Below, in pieces: positions 37,301-45,900 of a DNA stretch of 64,000 nucleotides. Position 1 is the first letter of the stretch. The number at the start of each line of letters is the position of its first letter. The DNA comes from Flavobacterium sediminis (GTDB lineage: Bacteria; Bacteroidota; Bacteroidia; Flavobacteriales; Flavobacteriaceae), in assembly GCF_003148385.1 (NCBI RefSeq), contig NZ_CP029463.1:2728001-2792000 (forward strand). Reading direction: 5' to 3'. A program made the translations under genes and the position numbers. Under the pieces are notes generated by a model. That model ran no database searches. It was not told where the DNA came from and saw only the letters and a program-made list of their open reading frames with translations.

Positions 37301-38146
37301 AACTACACCAATATCTTTTATACGTATTGGCACATTATCTTTTACAGCAACAACTGCCAATTCAATATCTTCTACTTTTTTTACATATCCAAGACCTCTA
37401 ACCAAATATTCGGCTTGGTTGATTTCAATTGTTTTAGCTCCAACATCTTTATTTGATTTTTGTACCGCAGTCATTACTTGCATCAAACTAATATTGTAAG
37501 CTTTTAATGCATCAGGATTAACGTCTATTTGGTACTCTTTTACAAAACCTCCGATAGATGCTACTTCTGAAACTCCTTGCACAGCATTTAATCCATATTT
37601 AATATAGAAATCTTGTGCTGTTCTAATTTCTTGTAAATCCCATCCACCTGTTGGATTTCCATCTTTATCTCTTCCTTCAACTGTGTACCAATACACTTGC
37701 CCTAATGCTGTTGCATCTGGTCCAAGTGATGGTTTTACATTTTCAGGTAATAAACTATTAGGTAATGAATTTAATTTTTCAAGTATTCTGGATCTAGACC
37801 AGTAGAATTCAATATCATCATCGAAGATTATATAAATACTTGAAAAACCAAAAATAGAATTACTTCTAATGGATTTTACACCTGGAATACCTAATAAATA
37901 AGTAGTCAAAGGATAAGAGATTTGGTCTTCAATATCCTGTGGTGATCTACCTTGCCATTGTGTAAAAACAATTTGTTGATTTTCACCAATATCTGGAATA
38001 GCATCAACCGCAACTGAATCAGAAGGAAGGAAAGGTATTTTCCAGTTAAACGGAGCTGTGGAAATACCCCATAAAATTAGAACCATCAGAATAAGAACAG
38101 TTACTAATCTATTTTCAAGGAAATATTTAATTATTTTATTTAACAT
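34322..38146 (-). CDS. cusA: CusA-type heavy-metal RND efflux pump, Cu+/Ag+ class
   Basis: A 1,274-residue proton-driven exporter in the inner membrane with the usual 12-TM RND plan. The TM4 motif AIGVMVDVGVVFVEN (424-438) is of the Cu+/Ag+ (HME4) type, not the DFG...DGA zinc type. Met-rich positions near MLQTGMRAPMGI may belong to the Cu path. An extra ~100 residues with several hydrophobic segments (about 530-640) are inserted mid-protein, also seen in the system 1 pump. It is the intact equivalent of the frameshifted pump at 3678-7417, and gives the exact reading of the damaged spot (GENQQIVFTQW). Confidence 0.93.
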   Translation of the reverse strand: MLNKIIKYFLENRLVTVLILMVLILWGISTAPFNWKIPFLPSDSVAVDAIPDIGENQQIVFTQWQGRSPQDIEDQISYPLTTYLLGIPGVKSIRSNSIFGFSSIYIIFDDDIEFYWSRSRILEKLNSLPNSLLPENVKPSLGPDATALGQVYWYTVEGRDKDGNPTGGWDLQEIRTAQDFYIKYGLNAVQGVSEVASIGGFVKEYQIDVNPDALKAYNISLMQVMTAVQKSNKDVGAKTIEINQAEYLVRGLGYVKKVEDIELAVVAVKDNVPIRIKDIGVVALGPETRRGILDKGGAEAVGGVVIARYGSNPLEVINGVKSKINEIAPGLPKKTLANGVVSQLTIVPFYDRTELIQETIGTLEMALSHEVLISIIVVLLLVLNLRASLIISSLLPVGVLMTFIVMRYAGVDANVVALSGIAIAIGVMVDVGVVFVENIIRHLEMPENHGAKGKKLMQVIYEATTEVVSAITTALATTVVSFIPVFAMESAEGKLFRPLAFTKTFALLGAFVLGLIILPSLAHYIFGIDYDKKRVKRFWAYVFISGGILLSIYFKIWLPLALTLMGLYDLLNHKIPQKYQPYTKHFNLIVVLFIVSFFLTEEWMPLGPQISVIGNYLFVIILLGIILGVLLYIVSSYEKVLRWCLENKGKFMLLPMITLFFGVLVWIGFDSTFGFVANGFDKLGWNIRSSKIWSVPSHTFPGIGSEFMPTLNEGSYLLMPTSMPHAGVEQNRKVVGQLDMILNHIPEVDMAVGKLGRVESALDPAPISMYENVINYKPEYILDANGHRMRFKTDNKGRYITKSGDTLSHDEALKQAITVKNLIHDEDGSFYRNWRDIIQSPDDIWNEIVKASKIPGVTSAPKLQPIETRLVMLQTGMRAPMGIKVFGPDLKTIEEFGLELEAIIKEVPSVKSEAVFADRIVGKPYLHLNIDREKIARFGLNIEDVQQTIETAIGGMKISSTVEGRERYPIRVRYPRELRDSPEALGKILIATPTGAQIPLGQLVQFEYKKGPQAIKSEDTFLVGFVLFDKNDGYAEVDVVNDAQKAIQAKIDSGELVVPQGVNYKFSGSYENQIRAMKRLSIVIPICLIVIFLLLYFQFKTVIASSIHFSGVFVAFAGGFIMLWLYGQDWFMNFAIADVNMRDLFQMHSINLSVAVWVGFIALFGIATDDGVIMGSYIHQVFEEKDPQTVSEVRDAVVEAGKMRVRPAVMTTATTIIALLPVLTSTGKGSDIMIPMAIPTFGGMTIQIMTMFVVPVLQAFWRETVIKNKEKRNA

Positions 38147-38272
38147 CTGAATATAAAATTTATAACCATAGAAATATTATTTACCAAATATTTTGGCAAT
38201 CAAGTTTTCAATATTCCTCTAAAGTTTTTTTGCTCTAGAGGAATAGGTTAATTACAACTGATTAAAGCACAA

Positions 38273-38614
38273 TTACTCGCGGTCATACTGACAACAACCC
38301 GGAAGGTTGTCGTAATCCTCATCTTTTGCTTTGGCAAGTTCTGAATCATATCCAGCTATAGCTATACGCTTTGCTATTTCTTCTTTATTTGTTTTAGATT
38401 CATCGTATGTTACTGTTGCTATTTTAGTTTCTTTGTTCCATACTACTGTAGCAATATCATTGATGTTTCCTGCTTTTTCTATCGTTTTTTTACACATTCC
38501 ACAATTCCCTGAAACTTTAATTTCCTCCGTTTTTGTGTTTTTTGTTTGTGCATTTATAGTGGTAGATAACAATACTGTGATTGCTATCATTATTTTTACT
38601 AATGATTTTTTCAT
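38273..38614 (-). CDS. Secreted HMA-domain copper-binding protein
   Basis: A 113-residue protein with a signal peptide (residues 4-22). Its single HMA domain has the metal loop SGNCGMCKKTIEKAG (about 34-48) and ends YDNLPGCCQYDRE, a Cys pair also found in the system 1 HMA lipoprotein. It lies 126 bases upstream of the pump gene and probably begins the efflux operon. Likely role: capture and hand-over of Cu+ to the pump. Confidence 0.82.
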   Translation of the reverse strand: MKKSLVKIMIAITVLLSTTINAQTKNTKTEEIKVSGNCGMCKKTIEKAGNINDIATVVWNKETKIATVTYDESKTNKEEIAKRIAIAGYDSELAKAKDEDYDNLPGCCQYDRE

Positions 38615-38743
38615 TTTATATGATTTTAGTATTCAAAAAGAATTTTTCTTGAATGATTTTTTGAAATAAATTTAAATTGAATAGCAGCTATGATAAATTA
38701 AATAAGCATTTTAAACATGATAATTTAAGATTCAAAAGTCTGT

Positions 38744-38795
38744 TATAAAAAATAGCAAATGCTATAAATTTGACATAAGTATGGCTGTCAAATTT
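38744..38795 (-). terminator. Double hairpin, terminator of the Cys-rich gene
   Basis: AAATTTGACA and TGTCAAATTT (38766-38795) make a 10-bp stem. Next to it ATAGCAAATGCTAT (38752-38765) is a perfect palindrome followed, on the minus strand, by TTTTTTAT. The second hairpin is a good terminator for the gene at 38801; the first could also be an operator for the gene at 38273. Confidence 0.55.
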
Positions 38796-38800
38796 TAAAT

Positions 38801-39157
38801 TTAGCTTATTTTAGGTATAAGCCATATAGAAGAATAACCATCTGACGGTAAGTTTACAGTATGGTAAAATTTTGTTTTACTTGTAGAAAAATCAAAATTA
38901 TTATTTGTAAATTCTATTTCATTAAAGAAAAAAGCAATGAAACTAACAGAAGAAGTTGTTGTGCAATTTGAGTGTCCGCAACTTCCATTACATCCTTCAT
39001 CATCCATGCTGTTGTCACAACAGCTTTTTTCTTTTGTATTAGAAGTAGAAACTTCTTTTTCACAAGATTGTTGATTGTCACTACCACATGCAAAAGAGCT
39101 GTTAGGAATAAAAAATATACCTAAAAGCAATATTATTATGATGTATGACTTTTTCAT
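38801..39157 (-). CDS. Small secreted Cys-rich protein
   Basis: A 118-residue protein with a signal peptide (residues 4-23, FFIPNSSFA). Its Cys-rich segment (residues 24-66) has CCDNSMDDEGCNGSCGHSNC with CC and CxxxC spacings. A non-Cys C-terminus (FIAFFFNEIEF, ending IWLIPKIS) follows. I do not recognise a named family. The form recalls small periplasmic metal-binding proteins of flavobacterial resistance islands. It lies 71 bases downstream of the CadA-like ATPase gene on the same strand. Confidence 0.6.
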   Translation of the reverse strand: MKKSYIIIILLLGIFFIPNSSFACGSDNQQSCEKEVSTSNTKEKSCCDNSMDDEGCNGSCGHSNCTTTSSVSFIAFFFNEIEFTNNNFDFSTSKTKFYHTVNLPSDGYSSIWLIPKIS

Positions 39158-39228
39158 TTTTTGTTAAAAAACGTATCAAAGTTAATCAAAATAAATTAAT
39201 TTTTATAAAGAAAATGTTAATAATACAA

Positions 39229-41220
39229 TTAAAACTTCATTCTTTGTATTCTAACAGCGTTTAATATTGCTAATAAAGCGACTCCTACATCGGCAAAAAC
39301 CGCTTCCCACATCGTAGCTAAACCACCAGCACCTAGAATTAGAACTATCGCTTTTACTGTAAAAGCTAAAGTGATATTTTGCCAAACAATTTTCTTGGTT
39401 TGTTTTCCAATGTTTATTGCTATTGGAATTTTTGAAGGTTTATCGTCTTGAATTACTACATCAGCCGTTTCAATTGTTGCATCACTACCTAAACCTCCCA
39501 TTGCTATACCCACATTGCTTAAAGCGACTACTGGTGCATCATTAACACCATCACCTACAAAAGCTACTGTTTGGTTTTTAGCTATAATTTCTTTGACTTT
39601 ATTTACTTTATCTTCTGGTAATAAATCACCAAACGCATTTGTAATTCCTAATTTTTGAGCCACAAATTGTACCACGTTATTTTTATCTCCACTTAACATA
39701 GTAGTTTTGATTCCTAATACTTTTAGTTTATCGATAGTTCGCTGTGCATCTTCTTTTATACTATCTGCAATGGTTAAGTAACCGACAAATTTATTATCAT
39801 ACGCCACTGCAATCAGTGTATACACAATACTTGATGGATCAATATCATATTTAATAGAAAACTTATCCATTAATTTAAAGTTTCCCACTAAAAGTTCTTT
39901 ACCATTTGCACTAGCTTTTAAACCGTGTCCAGCTATTTCTTTAACTTCCTTAAGACTGATTTTACTATCTATTTCTCCAACAAAATCATGAATAGCTGTA
40001 GCTACTGGATGTGTACTTTGGCTTTCAATAGCGTTTACTAATTGAAGTATTTCTTTTTGGTCAAATTCCGATTTAAAAACTACTTCTTGTACTTTAAAAA
40101 CACCTTCTGTCATGGTTCCTGTTTTGTCCATCACTACGTTTTGAATAGAAGCCATTACGTCTAAAAAATTACTTCCTTTGAAAAGGATTCCGTTTTTAGA
40201 AGCTGCTCCAATTCCACCAAAATATCCTAATGGAATACTAATAACTAATGCACAAGGACATGAAATTACCAAGAAAATTAAAGCTCTATACAACCAATCG
40301 TTAAAAACATAATTTTCTACAAAAAGCATTGGCACTAAACATATTCCAATTGCTAAAAACACCACAATAGGTGTGTAGATTTTAGCAAATTTTCTAATGA
40401 ATAATTCTGTTGGAGCTTTTTTAGATGTTGCTTCTTGCACCATTTCCAGAATTTTTGATAATTTACTATCTGTATAAGCTGTTGTTACTTTAACTTGAGA
40501 AACCGAATTCAAATTAATCATTCCTGCTAAAACTGTTTCTCCTTTTAGTTTTGAATCTGGTTTACTTTCTCCCGTAAGAGCTGCTGTATTGAAGGAAGCT
40601 TTATCTGATACTAATTCTCCATCTAAACCTAATTTTTCTCCAGCTTTAAGTTGGATTATATCTCCGATTTTAGCCGTTGATGCTTTAATGGTTTTAGCTA
40701 CATTATTCTCTATAATAGTAACTTCGTCAGGTCTTTGATCTAATAATGATTTTATATTTCTTTTGGCTCTTTGTACTGCCAATGATTGAAAAATTTCTCC
40801 AATGGCATAAAATAGCATTACCGCTACACCTTCAGGATATTCACCAATAGCAAAAGCCCCTATAGTAGCAATAGACATTAGTAAAAATTCAGAGAATACA
40901 TCACTTTTACGAATACTTTGTATGGCTTCTTTTATAACTGGGAGTCCGACTGGTATATAGGCTGCAACATACCAAACTATTCTAACCCAACCCACAAACC
41001 AAGATTGGGTAAAATAATTATCAAAACCAATGGCCAACAATAATAAGCCGAAACTTATTATTGCTGGTAAAAATAATTGGAAGGTAGATTTTTCTTTAGA
41101 AGTATGGTCATGATCATGTCCATCATCTTCTGCATGTTCCTCTTCTGCTTTATTGATTTTTTCTTCAATTCTACAGCATTCTGCAACGTCTTCTATTTGG
41201 TGTGATTTTTTATCTGTCAT
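39229..41220 (-). CDS. Zn2+/Cd2+/Pb2+-type P1B ATPase (CadA/ZntA-like)
   Basis: A 663-residue pump. The short N-terminus is acidic and His-rich (HAEDDGHDHDHTSKE) and has a CC pair (VAECCRIEE), but no HMA domain. The core shows TGES, the CPC site (ISCPCALVISIPLG), phosphorylation site DKTGTMTEG, HPVATAIHDF and GDGVNDAPVVA, with TM8 region NVGIAMGGLGSDATIETAD. These features fit the P1B-2 group that exports Zn, Cd or Pb from the cytoplasm. It stands next to the Czc-type RND genes (DUF3703 gene six bases upstream), as expected for joint zinc resistance. Confidence 0.9.
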   Translation of the reverse strand: MTDKKSHQIEDVAECCRIEEKINKAEEEHAEDDGHDHDHTSKEKSTFQLFLPAIISFGLLLLAIGFDNYFTQSWFVGWVRIVWYVAAYIPVGLPVIKEAIQSIRKSDVFSEFLLMSIATIGAFAIGEYPEGVAVMLFYAIGEIFQSLAVQRAKRNIKSLLDQRPDEVTIIENNVAKTIKASTAKIGDIIQLKAGEKLGLDGELVSDKASFNTAALTGESKPDSKLKGETVLAGMINLNSVSQVKVTTAYTDSKLSKILEMVQEATSKKAPTELFIRKFAKIYTPIVVFLAIGICLVPMLFVENYVFNDWLYRALIFLVISCPCALVISIPLGYFGGIGAASKNGILFKGSNFLDVMASIQNVVMDKTGTMTEGVFKVQEVVFKSEFDQKEILQLVNAIESQSTHPVATAIHDFVGEIDSKISLKEVKEIAGHGLKASANGKELLVGNFKLMDKFSIKYDIDPSSIVYTLIAVAYDNKFVGYLTIADSIKEDAQRTIDKLKVLGIKTTMLSGDKNNVVQFVAQKLGITNAFGDLLPEDKVNKVKEIIAKNQTVAFVGDGVNDAPVVALSNVGIAMGGLGSDATIETADVVIQDDKPSKIPIAINIGKQTKKIVWQNITLAFTVKAIVLILGAGGLATMWEAVFADVGVALLAILNAVRIQRMKF

Positions 41221-41226
41221 AGTAAT

Positions 41227-41592
41227 CTAAGTGTTTACATTTAATATTTTTTGAATGTCTTCAGGAATTTCCATTGCTCTTAATGGTGGAACATTTGCAC
41301 CACCTGTATTTCCGACAGGAATGTGACCCACAAATGATTTTACACCACCTACTAGTAATCTTGGTATTTGACCAAAAATTTCTTTGGCATTTTTAATTTT
41401 AAATCCAAACTGTAACATTTTCCAATGGACAAATGTATGTTCATACGGATATTTTTGTCCGATTATGTGTGCTCTTTCTAAATGAAACCAAGACTTTTGT
41501 AAATTATTTTCCTTAAAATTATTTTTTGCTAATTCTAGTTCAGCATTATAAAAAGGTTTCAATTTTGTAGGCATATTGGTATTTACTTTCAT
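41227..41592 (-). CDS. DUF3703 family protein
   Basis: A 121-residue soluble protein with the DUF3703 pattern: FYNAELELAKNNFKENN, then SWFHLERAHIIGQKYPYEHT, HWKMLQFGFK and VGHIPVGNTGGANVPPLRAM near the end. This small family is regularly found inside cobalt-zinc-cadmium resistance operons; its function is not known. It lies between the adaptor gene (22 bases upstream) and the CadA-like gene. Confidence 0.85.
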   Translation of the reverse strand: MKVNTNMPTKLKPFYNAELELAKNNFKENNLQKSWFHLERAHIIGQKYPYEHTFVHWKMLQFGFKIKNAKEIFGQIPRLLVGGVKSFVGHIPVGNTGGANVPPLRAMEIPEDIQKILNVNT

Positions 41593-41614
41593 CTCTATTT
41601 TTTGTTATAAATTA

Positions 41615-42889
41615 TTAATGAACGTGTTCTCCACCACCTTTTGAAGCTGCTAATAAATAGAATGCTCCTTTGACTACAATTTTCGCATTGGCTGGAATGG
41701 GTTCAACAAATTTTACCTCCGTGTACCCTAAATCAGTTGTTCCTGGTATCACTTCAATGGCTTTAAAATGAATTTCATCATGTCCTTCCTCTTCTCCAGA
41801 AGCTTCTTCGTCATGATTATGTGCTTCTCCTTCTTTATGAACGTGTGCTTCTTTTTTTGCTTTTGGAGTTTCTTCTGTATGTTCTTCTTGCATATAAATA
41901 TAATATTTATCTCCGTTTCTTACAATTGCGTCTTTAGGTAATGCTTGAACCATTTGATTTGTAATGTTAATATTAGCTGCCACATACATTCCAGAAATTA
42001 AATCTTTTGTGTCATTTTCATTAATCTTGGCATGTACTGCAACCGATTTACTTTCGTTTGAAAAGGATTTGTTAATACCAAATATTTTTCCTTTAATGAC
42101 TTTATTCGATTGATTGGTTAGTACGAAATCAACTTCTTGACCAATAGAAATTTTACTCATGTCTTTTTCAAAAACGTTCAAATCGAGGTGCATTTGTTTG
42201 TTGTCAATTACTTCAAAAAGAGTAATTCCTGTGTCTGCAAAAGCTCCTTTTGTAATGCCTATTTTACCCACATAACCACTTATAGGAGCAATGATAGGAA
42301 TGATAGAAGAGTTCCCTGATAGACTTACATTTAATGCTTGTAATTTGTTTTTGGCTGCTTGTGCTCTTGCTCTTTCAGTTGCCAATTTAGCTTTTACTTC
42401 TTGAAATACTTTGCGAGGATTTACATCTTCTTCACTCAAAGTTTTTTGACGATTGTATTCTAATTGTAAATATTCAATATTTGCTACAGCAGCATTGTAA
42501 TCTTCTTGTATTTCTGCCACTTGAAGGTTTTGAAGTGTAGCCAAAGTTTTTCCTTTTGCTACATAAGTACCTTCTAATACAAAGATGTCTTTTACCACTC
42601 CACCAATTAAGGTTGAAACATCTGCTCGGTTTTGAGGTGGAACAGTTGTGTAACCATTGGCTTTGATGATTGTATTGAGGTTTTTCATTTCAATACTACC
42701 AATTTCAATGCCCACGGTTTCGAATTGAGCTGTTGTTAATGCAACTTCTGTTTCCGATTTTTCTTCTTCATGCTCTTCTTCTGTTTTCTTTTCTCCACAT
42801 GAGTTTAGAATCAAAAGGAAAGAAGAAAGAAGAAATATTTTAAAAATTGAACCTATTTTATAATTTGGTTTTAAAGATATATTGATCAT
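41615..42889 (-). CDS. czcB: CzcB-like RND periplasmic adaptor with His-rich tail
   Basis: A 424-residue lipoprotein adaptor (lipobox LILNSC, Cys about 31). An acidic Glu-rich linker leads into the barrel-sandwich and hairpin parts (ATLQNLQVAEIQEDYNAAVA, IIPIIAPISGYVGKIGITKG). Near residues 345-375 is a His/Glu-rich stretch (AHVHKEGEAHNHDEEASGEE) likely to bind Zn2+ or Cd2+, and the protein ends GGGEHVH. It follows the fused pump-channel gene by 11 bases. Unlike the Cus-type adaptors in this window it has no heavy-metal-binding or DUF3347 domain. Confidence 0.88.
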   Translation of the reverse strand: MINISLKPNYKIGSIFKIFLLSSFLLILNSCGEKKTEEEHEEEKSETEVALTTAQFETVGIEIGSIEMKNLNTIIKANGYTTVPPQNRADVSTLIGGVVKDIFVLEGTYVAKGKTLATLQNLQVAEIQEDYNAAVANIEYLQLEYNRQKTLSEEDVNPRKVFQEVKAKLATERARAQAAKNKLQALNVSLSGNSSIIPIIAPISGYVGKIGITKGAFADTGITLFEVIDNKQMHLDLNVFEKDMSKISIGQEVDFVLTNQSNKVIKGKIFGINKSFSNESKSVAVHAKINENDTKDLISGMYVAANINITNQMVQALPKDAIVRNGDKYYIYMQEEHTEETPKAKKEAHVHKEGEAHNHDEEASGEEEGHDEIHFKAIEVIPGTTDLGYTEVKFVEPIPANAKIVVKGAFYLLAASKGGGEHVH

Positions 42890-42900
42890 TATCGTGAGTA

Positions 42901-45900
42901 TTAATTGTTATTGAAAGATGGAAATTGCATTTGAATAGCACTTTGATTGTAAGCGTTTACTGCTTCGATATTTTGCTTTTTAATATCAATGGCTTGATTT
43001 AAGAAACTGATGTAAGACCAGTAACTCATATCGCCATTGGCATAACTTTTTTGAGCAGTAGTGATTATCTGTTCTGCATATTTTAACCCTTCTTTTTCAA
43101 AATATTGAATTGCTTTTTCTTGTTTAGAAAATTGGTTTACTAATTGTTCTTTTTGCAGTTTTAAAGTTAATTTTGTTTTATCAAATTCTAATTGCGATTG
43201 CGACATACTTATTTCAGAAGCTTTAGCACGAGCTGTATTTGCACCGCTAAACAAAGGAATTTGCAAACCAACAGTAAATCCTTGAAAATAAGATTCTTTG
43301 TTTAATGTTTGACCAAAGTAACCCAAGCCTAATTTTGGTGCTCTAGATTTCTTAAAAGCATTTGATTCTTTTTCAAAAACCGTTGCTTGTTGGGTATAAT
43401 AATCACTTACTAATGTTTCTACCTTATTTTCATTTAAAGCAGCTGCATGTATATATTTTAAAGGAGTTGTACTCTCTGGAAGTATATCTTCATTTGTCTG
43501 TATAAAATACTGTAACTGTTTTTGGTAGATTACTAAATCAAGAAGCATTTGTTCTTTTAAGGTTTCTATTTCCTTTACTTTAGCTTTTGCACTAATTACT
43601 TCTATGTTTCCGCTTTCACCTGTTTTAAAACGAAGTTCTGCATTTTTTAGAAATTTTGAATACACATCATATAATTCGTCATTTAGCTTTTGAATTGAAA
43701 TTCCATACAGATATTGATAATAAGCTAAAGTTACAGCTTTTTCAATTTCATATTCTGATAATGCTTTTTGCTTTTCTGCCAACTTTGCCAGTTCTTCCTG
43801 AAGTTGTCTGTTTGCTTTTGTACTTCCTCCTACAGGAAAATATTGCTGAATACTCACATTATTGTCATAATCTGAACTATTGTATTGTCCTCCCATATAT
43901 TCAATTTGGAGAGGCTCTGCTTGAAAAGCAGTTTTTTTCAAAACTGTTTGTTTTTCAATTTCCTTATCAGCAATTTTTAAATCCATATTATTGGCTTTAG
44001 CCATTTCAATAGCTTGTTGTAAACTTATAGGTTTACCATTTTGAGCAAATGAAAAAGTACTTATAAATAATATGATTATAGTTATGATAGGATTAGATAT
44101 TTTTTTTCTTTTTTTAAAACCTTTCTCAAATAATAAATAAAGAATAGGAAGAACAATTAAGGTTAATAAGGTTGCTGAAAATAACCCCCCAATAACAACT
44201 GTTGCTAATGGTTTTTGCACTTCTGCACCACCGCTAGTTGATAATGCCATTGGTAAAAACCCTAATGAAGCAACTGCAGCTGTCATTAAAACTGGTCTAA
44301 GTCTTGTTTTTGTACCAATTAAAACTCTTTGTAAAGGATCTTTAATTCCTTCAGATTTTAATTGGTTAAAATAGGAGATTAAAACAATACCATTTAAAAC
44401 CGCAATACCGAATAAAGCAATAAAACCAATACCTGCAGAAATGCTAAAAGGCATTCCTCTCATCCATAAAGCAAAAACACCTCCAATTGCTGACAATGGT
44501 ATAGCTGTAAAAATTAATAAGGCTTGTTTCATGCTATTGAATGTAAAGAATAACAAAACCATAATTAATCCCAATGCAATAGGTAAAGCTACAGAAAGTC
44601 TTTTATTGGCTTCTACTAAATTTTCAAATTGACCTCCATAAGTTATATAATATCCTGCTGGAAGTTCAAAATTTGTTTCTAATTTTTGTTGAATTTCCTC
44701 AACAACACTTTTTACATCACGACCACGTACATTTAATCCTATGGTTATTCTTCGCTTTCCATTTTCACGAGAAACCTGAACTGGTCCTTGCTCGTATTCT
44801 ACAGAAGCTACTTGATAAAGTGGTACTTGTTGGCCGCTTGGTAATGGTATAAAAAGATTAGATACATCTGAAATATCACTACGATTTTCTGCATTCATTC
44901 TAACTACTACATCAAAACGTTTACTTTCTTCATAAATTTTACCTGCACTTTCACCCGCAAAAGAGGATCGGATGATTTTATTTACATCTGTAATATTTAG
45001 TCCATACAAGGCAATTTTATCGTAATCATATTTAATAGTGATTTGTGGTAACCCTGTTACTTTATCGGGTTTTAAATCACCCACTCCTTGAATATTATTT
45101 ACTTTTGAAATTAATTCTTTTGCTTTTTCATCTAATACTTCTAAATCATCACCAAAAATTTTTATAGCAATATCACTTCTACTACCAGTCATTAATTCGT
45201 TAAAACGCATTTGAATAGGTTGAGAAACTTCAATATTTGCTCCAGGAATAACCTCTATTTCTTCTTTCATCAAGTTAGCTAGATCTTCCCAGTTTTCAGC
45301 CGAACTCCATTCTGATTTATCTTTCAAAACAATAATAAAATCACCACTTTCAATAGGCATAGGATCTGTAGGAATTTCTCCACTACCAATTTTTGTTACA
45401 ATAGTTTTAATTTCAGGAAATTTTGCTTTTAAAATTTTTTGACATTTAGTTGAAGTTTCAATAGTTTGAGTAAGCGAACTTCCTGTCATAATTGTAACAT
45501 TTATTGCTAAATCTCCCTCTTCAATAGTTGGAATAAATTCACCACCCATATTTTGGAAAACTAGTAATGCCATTACAAATAATCCGATTGCAATACCCAA
45601 TACTGCTTTTTTTATTTGTAATGCTTTGTCTAAAAACGGAGTATATATTTTTTCTAACCATGCTATCAATTTATCACTGAAATTTTCAGTATGTTCTGTC
45701 TTTTTAGACAAGAACATTGCACTCATCATGGGCACATAAGTTAAAGAAAGGATGAAAGCACCAATTACAGCAAAGCCAACAGTCATAGCCATTGGTTTAA
45801 ACATTTTACCTTCTGTTCCCACTAATGCTAATATTGGTAGATATACGATTAAAATAATTATTTCTCCAAAAGCAGCACTGTTACGAATTTTAGAAGCAGA

